A DNA stretch of 64,000 nucleotides from Chrysoperla carnea (lineage: Eukaryota > Arthropoda > Insecta > Neuroptera > Chrysopidae). A model generated the notes under the pieces. That model worked only from the letters and a program-made list of their open reading frames with translations, ran no database searches and was not told where the DNA came from. The position numbers were made by a program, and so were the translations under genes. This document shows, one piece after another, positions 10,436 through 22,681 of the stretch; the stretch's first letter is position 1, and the number at the start of each line of letters is the position of its first letter. Location of the stretch: assembly GCF_905475395.1 (NCBI RefSeq), contig NC_058342.1, positions 6,793,501 through 6,857,500 of the forward strand, written 5' to 3'.

Positions 10436-10813
10436 TTACAAAGTCTTCCAATAACTTCCAGTATCGTTGTTCCCGACGAATATCCCAAATTGAACAGTGG
10501 AACCTAGGTAGTTTAGGTGGCATTCGTGCTCAATAAATTTACCAGTGTTTTCAATGTACTGACATCTTTTGCACTTTTTGTTGAAAGTTGTGACAGAAGG
10601 AACTTCAGTTTGTAAGCCAATCAGACAGCACAATCCATAAAGGCTATCGTACGTATATCCATTGCCTCTTTTGGGTCCAGGCCATATCAAATGAAAGACA
10701 AACAATTGTTCTTTTTTCCCGTCCACGTTATCCATCTTGTAACTCAGGCGGCCTAAATAAAAGGCAGGGAAATTTGTTGAATTCTCAGAAAATGTCCTTA
10801 TAACATATTTCAA
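10436..10813 (-). pseudogene. Mutator-like transposon domain fragment
   Basis: A 125-residue frame contains GNGYTYDSLYGLCCLIGLQT, then CKRCQYIENTGKFIEHEC and NYLGSTVQFG. The order G-GY-Y-SL-G...IG-ET, a CxxC, H-C, then N-GSS is that of the metazoan Mutator-like domain found in many copies in invertebrate genomes. Only this internal piece is recognisable; flanking parts are missing, so it is a decayed fragment. The superfamily name is from recollection of the domain pattern. Confidence 0.5.
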
Positions 10814-10819
10814 CGAATA

Positions 10820-13650
10820 ACGACATATTGTATAATTAGTCTAGTCAACAAGTTCAAATTGGTGTAATATAGAGATATACCTTAAAGTTTTTAGATTAAT
10901 TTGTAATGAAATATCTTACCAAAAGAGCAGGTTGAAACCGCGGTATCTTTAAAAAGAATTTTTCATTTTTTTTTTCCGTTGCGCATTGAAATGCAAAGCG
11001 AGATCCCGAGTCGTATATTTTTTTCAAAATTGCAGCAAAATCTTTCTTAGAGATCGTTTATCGTCAAAGTGATACCATATTGATTGCATCTGAAATAAAA
11101 ACCGCATGATTTTTTTAAACTTTGTCTCGTTTTCTGGCGTCTATCATTTATAACGGTATCTTAAACTAATAAATGGTTAAAATCTTGGACGAAATCATGC
11201 AAAAACTCTTCCGGGTTCAAAGGCTTTGCATCTTCGGAGTAAAGTGCGACGAGAATTTTTAATTCACAAAGTTCAAAATGTTTTGCCACTATCTGGCTTT
11301 TCTTTTTCACTGACTGATATCTCTTCGTTAACATATACTTTTTTGGAATATTTTTGAAAATTTTCGATAGCTGTCTTCTCGATCTATTTTCCTTTGTTAG
11401 ACAATTTGGTACCTTATTTAATGTTGCAGTAAAAATTTTCACGTGCTTTCTTGATATAATGTGACTATTATACGAATCAACGTTTTACTGTAGGAAATGA
11501 AGCATTTGACCCAAGAATTGTCTCCTCGTCAGGAGATTTTTATTTGAGCCGGTGGAAAATGTTTGTCTGAGTGTACTCAAACATGCTATATACGTGAGTG
11601 CTTGTGCTTTTTCGACTTACGCCCATACGGCGAGGCAGAAGTTGCCTACTTCCGGGCACCATATTCTCTTAAATATTTTTAAAAAACCTGTTAGATTTTA
11701 ACTTTTGGAGAAATATTTTTTTATCTGTAACATTTTTTACTTAACCTCATCGTTTTCGAGATATAAGCATTTGAAAAAAAAATTGCGAATTTTTTCCGAA
11801 AACGAAAATAAATCCGGTCAAAAATTTAATTTGAAAGTTATTAGCTAGCTATTATATATTGGACTATTTTTAGTATTTTTGTACATGATCTTGAAAATTT
11901 TCACCAAACCTCAAATTTTTATTTAAGAAATTAAAAAAGAGATTTTTAAAGAGGAGGATTTTCAAAGTCTATCTCCTCTATTTATAATCTTAATTTAACG
12001 CTGAAAAAAAAAATTTTTCTATTGTTGTAGTTTCGTCAAAAATGAGTATCTCACACTAAATACTCGTTCTGGACGATGTTACAACAATATAAAAATAACA
12101 CAAAAAGAATTATATTCAGCGTTCAATTAATATTTTAAATGATGGAGATAGACTTATGCAAGTGGGACTGTTGGAAATTAACTATATCATACGTCTTGAT
12201 TTTAATATTTTAAATTTATTTTCGGTAAGTAAACAATTGTTTGAATCGCAGCAGCAATTATTCTTGTTAGTAATATTTATGCTCTTCTGTGGAAAATTAT
12301 GTAGAAGAGAAGCTTTTCTACCATCGTTTACAACAATCGTTTTATTATTCTCTAACGGTTTATAAGATGTTTCTGCATAATACTTGTAGGACGATGTAAA
12401 CGTTGACCAAGTAACGATTGGAAATTTGCAAATGAATTTGAATTGGGCGGTAGGAAACGGTATTTTTCAAGGTCTGCAACAAGTTTTTTTTTTTTTAAAT
12501 TTGCACAAGTTTTTAAGTAATGACCTATCAAATTTCTACGTTTTATAAGTGTCCATTTAAAGATTTTTCCAGCTTCAAGTCGCTCGCCAATTATATTCAT
12601 TAATTCGTGGACTATTTTCTCAGTATTTCCAATAAAATTTCTTAACTGATAAAATTTGACGGATTTTTCATTTATTGCGACATTTTTATTTGTATCTAAT
12701 GCAACAGGTTTCTATTAACTTTCGGTTTTTTCTTACGATATCGCACGCTGGCATTGGCACGTAATTCTTTTAAAGATTTGTCACATAAGTTTGGTCGACC
12801 ACCTTTATTTTTCTTTGGTCGACCACTTTTATTTTTTCTAAACCAACTTCATCAATTTCCTATTGAACAATCCTCGTTACTTAAACGATTGGCACATTTT
12901 AATGGTTCGCAAACCTCAAAATGAATAAACAGAGGGTTTCCTCCCGAAAAACATATTCGTATAAGAGAGTCGTCTGTTTTTATTTCTAAATGAACATACC
13001 TTGTTCTGAATCCAATAAACTTCGATTCAACGGTGATAAAACAAAGCATCAATTTTACCTTCGATAATGGAACCAAACGTCCCCTTTTGAGATATGACGT
13101 ATTCCTCTTGGCATTTCGTAAAACAAAGTCTGAAATTTGTGATTTCTTGCACATAAGCTTTGATGGCTCCTTAATATAGCCCTATTTTTCCAAATTAAAT
13201 GCATTTCAAACTGCTCCTCCAAATTAGCTTTTACATAACATAGTTCACAGTGTTTTTCCACTATCTGGTTTTTCTTTCTCACTTCGATTTCAGGTCGCTT
13301 GATTCAAAATTGAATTCAATGTTTTTTAGATGTCCTCATCTATGCGGACCTTTTTTTAATAATTTTTGTTTTATTTAAACTAGTTTTATAATTAATTACA
13401 AATAAGTTTACTCAGTCAATTATCAACAATCGTATTTATCACAACATTTTTTTAAACGATATTTTGAGGGACTGGAATGTAAGGAACATACTAAAAATCA
13501 CATGTTCACGTAAGTATTACAGTTTATTGGAAATTATATTTTTAAATGTTCAATCAATACATGTTTTTAAATATTAAACTAATGCATAGAACATATGAAA
13601 CATTACGTTATACTGTTAGTCATCAGCATCAGATTCTATACTTGTATCTG
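10820..13650. other. AT-rich tract with unassigned minus-strand frames
   Basis: No recognised gene. Minus-strand frames at 11161-11442, 12352-12600 and 13055-13282 are basic and may be decayed element proteins. The first and last share a short related stretch (KKKSQIVAKHFELC versus RKKNQIVEKHCELC), suggesting two pieces or copies of one unnamed family. A GC-richer island lies near 11510-11670. Confidence 0.35.
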
Positions 13651-13654
13651 ATTC

Positions 13655-15086
13655 CTATTCCGTTTCTTCACTACTGTCATATGATAAGTCATACGCTCTT
13701 TCATCTTCTTCACTTTCCTCGTCTTCTTCGTGATTCAGTTTTTCAGTTTCTCCCTCTTCTTGAGGGTTATCTTGAAACAAAAAAAAAAAAAAAAAAATAT
13801 TATAATTATTTATTATTACCTGTTGTATTGGCAACACTTGTAATGCTGCTAATATTTGATGGAAGTTGATCACCTTCAAACCATTTGAAGTGTATATTTA
13901 TCCTCCTTCTTTACCCGTCCATAATCCATTGGCGAAAATCCTGTAGGAACTGGTAGATAAGCATGACTCCAGAGGTGGGCAATCTATGCAGAACGTAACA
14001 CTTGTTGGTGTAATTCTGACTTACATGGAGGAAACGTCGTGCCATCAATTGTAGTTTTGAATGTTAGAACATTTGTTTTTAGATTCATCTTGTATACTTT
14101 TGTAAATGTAGAACTCGTGCAACATTTACATCATTGATGCTTTTAAAACCGTACATTCTACATACAAATTCTTCAATGGTTACCGATGTTTTTTCTATAT
14201 CACATTTGTATAGGTCAGCCATATCTGAAAAGGCTTTCGCATAATCAGTAGAATTTTTTCATATCTTGTATGGAAGTTTCTTGCCTCGCCGATAAAACGG
14301 TGGATTAAAATCACATCCATTGAACGCATGGAACCCTGGTAATGCTGTGCATAAATCTTCTCCTAATTTTTCATATAACTTATTGACATTAATATATCGC
14401 TTGGTATTTTCAGTTCCATCTAAAATGCTAATTTGCAAATTTCTCAAATTTGCAAAGTGTTGCATATTGTTTAGCATTATTATTAAAATATCAATATCGG
14501 AGCATCTAATAGTGACATGGGCATCAAAATCTATCTGACAAGCATGAAATACCATTTTTGTATCAGCTTCTTCATAAGTTGGTTAGTCTAAATCTGGAAC
14601 TGGAGTCTTCACTACTTTCTCATCAACAACTTTGTACATATGACATTTGCTAAACGTTAGTGGAAGATTATGGAGTGCAACATGAAAAATCCATCAGGTA
14701 TCATTACATCACATTTCTCTGGCTCATTTAATGTTACATTTTCTTTCAAACATTTTGATAATGTAGATTTATTTGTCTTAAAAATTATACCATCTAAATG
14801 GCATATAGCTAATGGAACTGGTGTTAGCGGATAAGTAACAACTATATCAATATTAAGGATTGTTTGGAGCGACAATAAAAGTAAGTGTTCAAACAAATCG
14901 CGCTGCATTCGTACTTCGACAATTTTTCCAGTGGCAGACTATTTTTTTTTTTTTTTGAATCATGTTTGCAAATGTCATAATTTTAATAATTACAATAATA
15001 ATATATTTATTTGTTATAAGACGAAATTGTTTCATACATAGGGGTTTGAGTATGTTGATTCTACATATAATCTTAACATAATTCAT
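13655..15086 (-). pseudogene. Decayed multi-copy element gene with PIN/FEN-like domain
   Basis: Minus-strand pieces in order: a frame with YPLTPVPLAICHLDG and MIPDGFFMLHS (14657-14908); one with HVTIRCSDIDILII then LPGFHAFNGCDF (14259-14555); WSHAYLPVPTGFSPMDYGR near 13900-13980; and an acidic tail with ESEEDERAYD (13655-13740). The 'S-DTD-L' plus 'LPGFHAF-GCDY' pattern is that of PIN/FEN1-like nuclease domains in proteins carried by many invertebrate repeats. Frames are broken by stops, and homopolymers at 13778-13797 and 14941-14956 interrupt it. The host element type is not established. Confidence 0.5.
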
Positions 15087-15352
15087 TTATATAGATAATA
15101 AGAAAATAATAAATAAAAACCTTAGTAATAAAATAAATTCTGTGACAAGTATAACTGTAACAATAAAATTTCAAAAAGTGTGATAAAATAACAGAAAAAT
15201 ATTTAAAACATTAAACAAACAAAAAATGTAAAGCTGTAACATTATCAGAGGAATATGAGAGAGAAAGGGAACATATGTAACAAGTAAACGCTAAAATATA
15301 AACATGGAAAAACGTAGCCATAATATATGAAGCAATATATCAGTAATATATG

Positions 15353-15567
15353 AAAACAAAGTAAAAATATGTAACAAGAAAATTCAACAATAAAAAATTG
15401 AAAAAAATGTAACATTAAAATATGAAAACAAAGTTAAAAATATGTAACAAGAAAATTTAACAATAAAATAAGGATAAATGTAATAGTAAAATATGAAAAC
15501 AAAGTAAAAATATGTAACAAGAAAATTTAACAATACAAAATGAAAAAAATTTAACAGTTAAATATAA
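15353..15567. repeat. Tandem repeat, about 72-bp unit, three copies
   Basis: Units begin at 15353, 15425 and 15496, each with aaaacaaagt-aaaatatgta and then acaagaaaatt-aacaata. Weaker related words extend upstream to about 15240. A-rich minisatellite, non-coding. Confidence 0.75.
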
Positions 15568-15668
15568 AAAATAAGTAGCAATCAGGTGTAACAATAAAAA
15601 TTTGTGAAAACTATTCGTTGTGGATGAAGTCTTAAAGAACCCGCAATAAAGCAATATATATCATTCAG

Positions 15669-18290
15669 CTATGTAATGTTTCTTATATTAAGAAGAATCG
15701 TATGGAAATTGTGACGGGTTAATTCGCAGAACAGATATTTATTTAAAAACGCCAGTCTTAAAGGACTGTATGTTGGACACTCCATCAAAATATTAAATAT
15801 ATCTTCCATTGACTGTAAATTGCAAATGGTACAATTATTATTTGGGTCCAAGTTTATATACATCCCATTGCTGCGCAATATTAGACAATGGCTGCTTACT
15901 AAACGTAAACGGCTTACTACTCGTATTTTTTCCATCTTTATATTATACGTTAAGCATTCTTCTACACCAGTTAGAGTTTTTAAGTCATTGTAAATGACGG
16001 AATATGAAGAATCATGCAGCCTTGACCAATCCTCTTGAAGAAGTTGATTAGTAATGTAAGTAGTAAGTAACGTAACGTATTGATTTTCCCAGATCTCTTC
16101 AAAGCCGGATTCATGTAATATGTATTTGTTTAAGCTGGAAGCACCAATTATATGGACAATTATCCGAAGTATTGCTAAGAGCTTTAAGTCTTTCATAAAC
16201 TATTTTTGAAAATCGATCATTCGGCATTAGTAATAATTTCCTCCAACATAATAGCATCATTTTCTTAACGAAGCCCAATTGTAGCTTTAATCGGCCAGTT
16301 TCAAGCCTTACAATATAGCTAGGGGTAGTAATTGGCCATAGATATGTTTGAAGTATGACGTCTGTCTTTTTTCTATAAGATCAGTGTATCTGAAACCCCA
16401 TATTTCCGCTGTATATAAAAGTACAGAAACAATAATATTGTGGTATAATTTTATTCTAGTGGCCTGATTAGCAGTTTTTGATTTAGATAGTATTTTTCTG
16501 CAACAACCAAAGGCCGAGTTGATGAGTTTTCGTTAAATAGTCCACTTCGCGAAAACTTTACTTTCAAGTAATTGAAATTTTTAACATTTTCAAGATTTTC
16601 CCCTTCATACTTAAATATGTAATTTTGCTTTGTTTTTAACCGACCCCCTTTTTTAAGTAGTAACATTTTTGATTTTTTTGTATTAACTGTTAGATCATTG
16701 GTAAAGTAGTAGGATTCAAAGGCAATTCATTTTTGTTGCAAATCATATTGGGTTTCAGAAAGTAACACTAAATCGTCAGCATACATCAAGAGATTAATAT
16801 CATGGGTGCTATCGATACTAAAAATAGAGTAAAATTTAGATTTACAAAAAACTCGTCAATATCGTTGGCAAAAAGTATGAACAGAAGTGGTGACAATGAA
16901 TCCCCTTGTAGCACGCCTTTAGTTATACTAATATCATTTTTGAAACCATGGCCAGATAAATTAAGAACCGCCTTTTCATAGATGTTTTTTAAAATTTTAT
17001 TATATTACCTGATATACCTAAAGTAAAGAGTTTACTCCATAGCTTCAAATGATTAATCTTATCGAAGGCCTTTTGAAAATCAATTAATGCTACGTAGAGT
17101 TCGTCCAGGCAGTCTGAGATAGTTTTGAATTATACCATTAAGCACAAATATGCTATCCAAACAGCCTAGACGCGAGCAAAAACCTGATTGCCCCTCATAC
17201 AACATTCCAAAACTTTCTGCCCATTTGACTAGCCTTTCTGCGAGAAAGCTGGTAAAAAGTTTTATGAAATGATTCAGTAATGAGATAATTCAATAATTGT
17301 CAATGTCTTTTATATCTACTTTTTTATGTAGCAGGAACAATTTAACTTTGCACCACTCTGAAGGCACATGCGAGGGGCTAAGAATATCATTGAAAATATT
17401 AAGTGGGTGGAATTTTGCAACATATGGAAGATTTTTGTAAAATTCGTTTGTGATTCCATCATGCCCAGGATACTTATCGTTTTTAATTTTTCTTAAAGCA
17501 CAGAGTCTTATATAGTAAATGTGTGATAAGCTGTTAAAAAATATTATTGAATTTTTTCCGGCACAAGCTTCGTGTGACGATGGCCGAGTACGGTTAAATA
17601 TTTGTACAGTACTCCAGAATTATTTAGGATTTTTAACATTTTCCAAGCAATTATTAATGTATAGTTCATATTCCTTTTTCTTTAATGATATAAGAGATTT
17701 GTAATGTTTACGATGCTCAATTAAAATTTCTAACCGATCTGTCATATATCCCGATTTTTTATAAATTCTGACATTTCGTCTATAATCCTTTTTTGCTCTC
17801 AAACAATCATGATCAAACCAAGGGCTTCAACTATTATTACTAGAGTGAGTTGACTTTGTTGTTTCGTAATTCTTAATCATGTTTAACTGCTTACTCACAT
17901 CTAGTATAATATTGTTTAAGTTGTCAGAATTAACGAAATTAACATTAAGTGTCTGAGAAATAAGGAATTTATAATACGCCAAATTATTTGAATTCCAGAC
18001 GAGCCTCTGTGTTTTTACTGATGCGCCACGATTATTACTATTTTCAATAGTTTTATCTTCGAAGATTTAAATTCAAGGTAGAGAGTTACTGGTAGGTGAT
18101 CGGCGTCCAAGCAGTAATCAGAAACAGCAAAATCTTCCGTTAAATTTAAACAGTCAACGTCCAACCAAACAAGTACAATAATACTAGAGCCTCTTCCTGA
18201 AAGATGAGTAAAATGACCTGGATTATCCGATTGAGATCTACCGTTTGCTGGAAACATGCCGTTTAATTCCATTGAATTTGAATGGTAGAG
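15669..18290 (-). pseudogene. Non-LTR retrotransposon A, 5'-truncated and decayed
   Basis: Reading the minus strand: the end of an endonuclease/exonuclease/phosphatase domain (NGRSQSDNPGHFTHLSG, then DADHLPV, 18100-18260); linker frames near 17620-17800; RT blocks in several frames including PGHDGITNEFYK (about 17460), SGFCSR (about 17190) and YADDLVLLSE (about 16760); a post-RT strand with ENVKNFNYLKVKFS; and a C-terminal 175-residue frame (15669-16196) with a CTICNLQSMEDIFNILMECP zinc-finger-like motif. Many frameshifts and stops make it inactive. It lies head to head with the related element B. Confidence 0.8.
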
Positions 18291-18619
18291 TTGAGACAGA
18301 GAACATCTCTTGTTTTTAACCTAGTATTTATTTTAAATTTTATTTTATTTTTAAGTGATATAATTCAACTGATTTACTGGTTAAAGTATATTTAATATTA
18401 GTGTATATTTGTGATAATGTTGAAAGTTCTGAATGTGAAAGTTTTTTTTTTTAATAAATTAAAAAATTTGGTGTATGTGAGGTTTGGGTCATTTTGTCTG
18501 AAAAAAATATCTACTAAGCAATTTATCAGACTTAATTTAATAATTGCTAAAATCTTTTCACTTACAAACAGTTGTGATAGGGCAATCGGTAAAGGCGCAG
18601 CTATATAAACTATTTCACT

Positions 18620-21600
18620 GAAAATATCATTGAAACTAACAGAAACATGGACTATGAGTAAAGAAAACATAGAAGAAGAATTTACAGAATATGATATTAT
18701 TTTTAGTTTTGCTATAAGAAGAAGGGCGAGGGGCCGTGCTTGAGGGGGGATATTAATGTTAGTTAAGAAAAATCAAAAAATTAAAACAAATGCTTCATAT
18801 ATTTCAGAAATGGGGATTGTGGCGTCCATCCGAACTGGTAAACACAAATGTAATATAGCTACAGTGTATTTACCACCAACATTGAATTCTGACACGTGTG
18901 TAACAGAAATGGAAACATATCTTAGAAAAAAAAAACAGACTATTTTTGCGGGGATATGAACTTTCATATTGGCAATCTAAATAATTACGTAAAATAATTT
19001 TTGGAGGGTACAAGGAACGTATACTCTGTCAGGAATACCTTAGATAAAAAATTAGATAAGGAAGGTAAAGATTTTGTATATCTTCTAGAAAACAAAGAAT
19101 GTTTAATCTTAAACGGCCGTACAAAAGGGGATGTGCCTGCATGCTATACTTATATAAGTCCTCTAGGAAAAAGTATTGTTGATCTGATAGCTAGCTATGA
19201 ACATATCAAATGTCGAAACAAATGCACATATTCAATGAATCTTTCAACTCACTTTCCATGTATACTTAGTATAGAAAATCCATTTGGAGCGGATACTAAA
19301 TACATAAGAAACTTGTCAAACACTGAAATAAGTATTACAAATTTAAAATGGTAATTCCAAAAAACTTAATGAGTTTCAGGAAGAAATGGAAAAGAAACTA
19401 GAAGGATGTGAAACATACGACGTTTTTGGAAAGTGCATTACTTGAGACTGCTGGAACGACGGGTATGGTAAAGAACCAAACAATAAAAAAATATTCGAAA
19501 CATGCGTATAAAACTACAAACAAGCCGTGGTTTAATCAAAACTGTAAAGAATACAAAATTAAAACCAAACAAGCTCTTAATGAATGTAGCAGCTGCAAAT
19601 TTAAAGAAGAAGAAGTACAAAAATACCTTAAACTTAAAAAGGAATATAAGGAAATGCAAGATATTTGTAGGAAAAGGTATTTCTCAGAAATAAGAAAAAA
19701 CAACATCGTACTTAAATCATAATTTAGATTTTGCAGACTGCCAACACCCATATCTAGACAAACAAATTGAAATACAAGGACTTAAGTATGCCTTACGACA
19801 ATTAAAAAATAATAAATCACCGGGCTACGATAATATTACAAACGAGTTCTGGAAAAATATACCGGAAATATTAGTGAATTATCTATTTAATGTACTAAAA
19901 GATTTTGTATATGCAAGAATATGTCCCAGACAAATGGATGAAGATCTTCAAAAATATGATATTCAAGAAAGGGCAGCAGACAGATCCGGAAAATTATAGG
20001 GGTATAGCTATAATAAATACCGTTACCAAAATTTTCACACGAATAATCAGTAATACAATTCATGAATGGGCCGAAAATTACAATATCATACCGGAGGAAC
20101 CAAATGGCTTCCGAAGAAAAAGAAGTACTGTGGACAATATTTTTTTGCTTGACTCTATAATAAATTTGCAACTGAGATTACCAAAACGTAAATTCTTTAC
20201 TACCTTCATTGATTTTAAACAAGCCTTCGAGAAAATTAATCATGAAATATTATGGTACAAGCTTTATAAAATTGGTATTAGTTCGAAACTTATCCGTATA
20301 ATGAAATATATTTATAAAAAAGCTGAAATAAGTCTAAAATATAACGCGGAGCTCACGTCTAGTACAAGTGTTAATATAGGTGTAATGCAAGGTGACTGCT
20401 TAGGTACGTTGTTATTCGTGCTTTTTTTAGCTGACATTCAAGAGTCTCTGACATTATTTGAGTACAAAGGAATTGATATTGATGCTTATAACGAAATCCA
20501 ATATTTAGCATACGCAGACGATTTAGTTTTGGTTTCATTTACACCCTACAATGCACAGAAACAACTAGCGGCGTTGAAACATTACAGTGAAAAAAACCAG
20601 CTACTTGTTAACACTGAAAAGACAAAAGTTATGATTTTTCACAAAGGTAGAATAAACAAAGAAAAGTATAAATTCACTTATAACGAGAAAAAATTAGATG
20701 TTGTCTCAGAATTTAATTATCTAGCTATTAAATTTAGCAGTTCTAGTTCATGGGCAAACACAGCGCAAGAAATGGCTACCAGAGCTTGAAGAGCATCAGC
20801 TGTGGTTCGAGATATTTTATAAAGGCTAAAGTAGAATCTTGGGAAAGCAAACTTCAAATATATAAATCCATGGGTGTCTCAGTGCTTTTATATGCCAGTG
20901 AAATTTGGTCTCTTCAGTATCTGCGCATAGTCGAAAAAATCCTAGTAGCTTTTTTCAAGAATTTGTACTTTTGGGCAAAAAACACACCTGGACATATAGT
21001 TCGCTTGGAAACAGGTGCTTATTGTTTGGAACTACAAGTTTTTAGAATAGTGTTCAATTGGTGGTTAAAATTATTAAAAATGCCGGAATCCAGACTACCG
21101 AAAATATGTTTTAAAAGGCTACTAGAATTTGATAGAAACACGGAAGCTACTCAAGTCAGGTATAATTGGACTACGAATGTTAAAATATTTTTTAAATTCG
21201 TAGGGAAAGAAAGCATCTGGGAGGAACAAAACCCTAACTAAGCCCAAGAATGCTGCAAGGAACTTGAAACGTTCTATGAATCCAAAGCTAAATTAAGAGA
21301 TTGCGAAAAATCAATTAACTCCAACTTCTGCAGTATGTATCAAGACATAAAAAATAGCTACGAAGGCGAAGATTATTTAAAATTTAAAGTAAGCCTTGAT
21401 AAAATAAGAGCAGTCAGTCAACTTTGGACTTCAAATAATGATCAAGTTTCAGTGTACACAAAAAATATTATCTTTAAATTGAAAAGTGGCTCTATTTGCA
21501 ACATATGTGGTCAAGGAAAAGAAATCCTCTTTCACCTACTTGTAGAATGTCAAGCTCTGGATGCTATAAGAACTGAAATCTTCATCAAAAACAATATACA

Positions 21601-21790
21601 GATTAGTGTGATGGATATCCTGCGTTTCGACTCCGTAAGAAAATTGAATTGTGTTTACCAATTTCTGATGGCATACCACAATCTAGTAAAGTAAAATTTT
21701 TGGCCTTTGAAACCATTTATACTGTAAAAAATTAAAATCTGCCTCTTACTGAAATTTCCAATTTCGATTTTTCATTATATGGAATTAATT
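18620..21790 (+). pseudogene. Non-LTR retrotransposon B, decayed
   Basis: Plus-strand frames in order: the endonuclease (LTETWT near 18640; ATVYLPPTLNSD at 18860; LNGRTKGDVPACYTYIS at 19110); a Lys-rich linker with KPWFNQNCKEYK (19520); an RT frame of 294 codons (19905-20789) with NYRGIAIINTVTKIFTR, NGFRRKRSTVDNIF and YADDLVLVSF, so the YADD catalytic motif is intact; then 20750-21241 and 21335-21694 with a C-terminal CNICGQGKEILFHLLVEC motif. At least five frame breaks occur. The 3' end has a TTAAT-rich tail (21780-21800). The BEL element is inserted just downstream. Confidence 0.85.
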
Positions 21791-21814
21791 TAATTTAATT
21801 TAGTAATTTTATAC

Positions 21815-22639
21815 TGTTAGAGATGAGGTGATTACTTTAGCTGATCTGTATGAAAAGCTAACATATCCTAGCACAGGTAGATGTTGGTGAAAAAATGAGA
21901 AAAAACAATGTTGAACAATACAAATGGTTTTATTCGTTAACAAATAAATGTATTCAAAGTGTATTGTTCGAATAATCAATGTTCAAACACAAATTGCTTA
22001 ATTACTGAAACACGTAATTTAATGAAACAAAATGATAATAATTAGTCCAACTATAATTAATACACATATATATTTAATATGCTCAACTGTTTTTCAATAC
22101 ACAAAAACGCGTGGAATTCACTTCAAAATTAATGTCCACAGCACACGTTTATAAACGAAATATTCACTGATGAAAAGTAACGATACACAAATATATCCGA
22201 TTGTTCACAGCAAAACATAAAAATATTGCCAAACACTAATACACAGATTAACTACCAATTTTGATGAGCGATGATTCGATGGATAACTTAACTGATGATA
22301 TTGATAACTGAAGATTTATAATTGCACGTGGCGATCACTTCGATTGAATGTTCACTCAATGGAGTCGCTTTTCAAAAGCTTTTTGCTCTACGCACATTTG
22401 TTTTTGTAGAACGAGGAGGATCACTTTCATTGGCTCTGCCATTTTGAAATAAATTGAAGATCAACGCATTGATTGTTCTACTAATCAAAAGTAAAAACGA
22501 AGCGGAAAAATGATATCTGACCTTAGTCAGATTCGAACCCGGGACCTCCGGTATGGAAGTCCGATGTGGTGACCCGCTGCCACCACAGTTGTTGATAAAA
22601 CGATGGTAGTTATCATACGGCTCAGATCTGTTTCAAACA
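21815..22639 (-). repeat. BEL/Pao 3' LTR
   Basis: 825 bp, near-identical to 28146-28970. Because the element is on the minus strand this is the 3' LTR. It includes a tRNA-like block at 22521-22588. Confidence 0.96.
22521..22588 (-). other. tRNA-like module in the 3' LTR
   Basis: On the minus strand there is an A-box-like TGGCAGCGGGT, a CTTCCAT anticodon-loop-like element between partly complementary arms, and a B-box-like GGTTCGAATCT in tRNA order and spacing. The acceptor stem is poor, so it is not a tRNA gene. The same block is in the other LTR. Confidence 0.5.
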
Positions 22640-22652
22640 TACTCCCCCGCAT
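22640..22652 (-). promoter_or_regulatory. Polypurine tract of the BEL/Pao element
   Basis: The minus strand reads GCGGGGGAGTA immediately before the 3' LTR, the expected position for the plus-strand priming site in reverse transcription. Confidence 0.75.
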
Positions 22653-22681
22653 TGCACCAAACGTTTGGGGCAATAATAAGT

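Noticed and set aside
13546..13869. Plus-strand 107-codon frame
   Set aside because: It is antisense to the acidic tail of the PIN-like relic and includes a poly-Lys run from a homopolymer.
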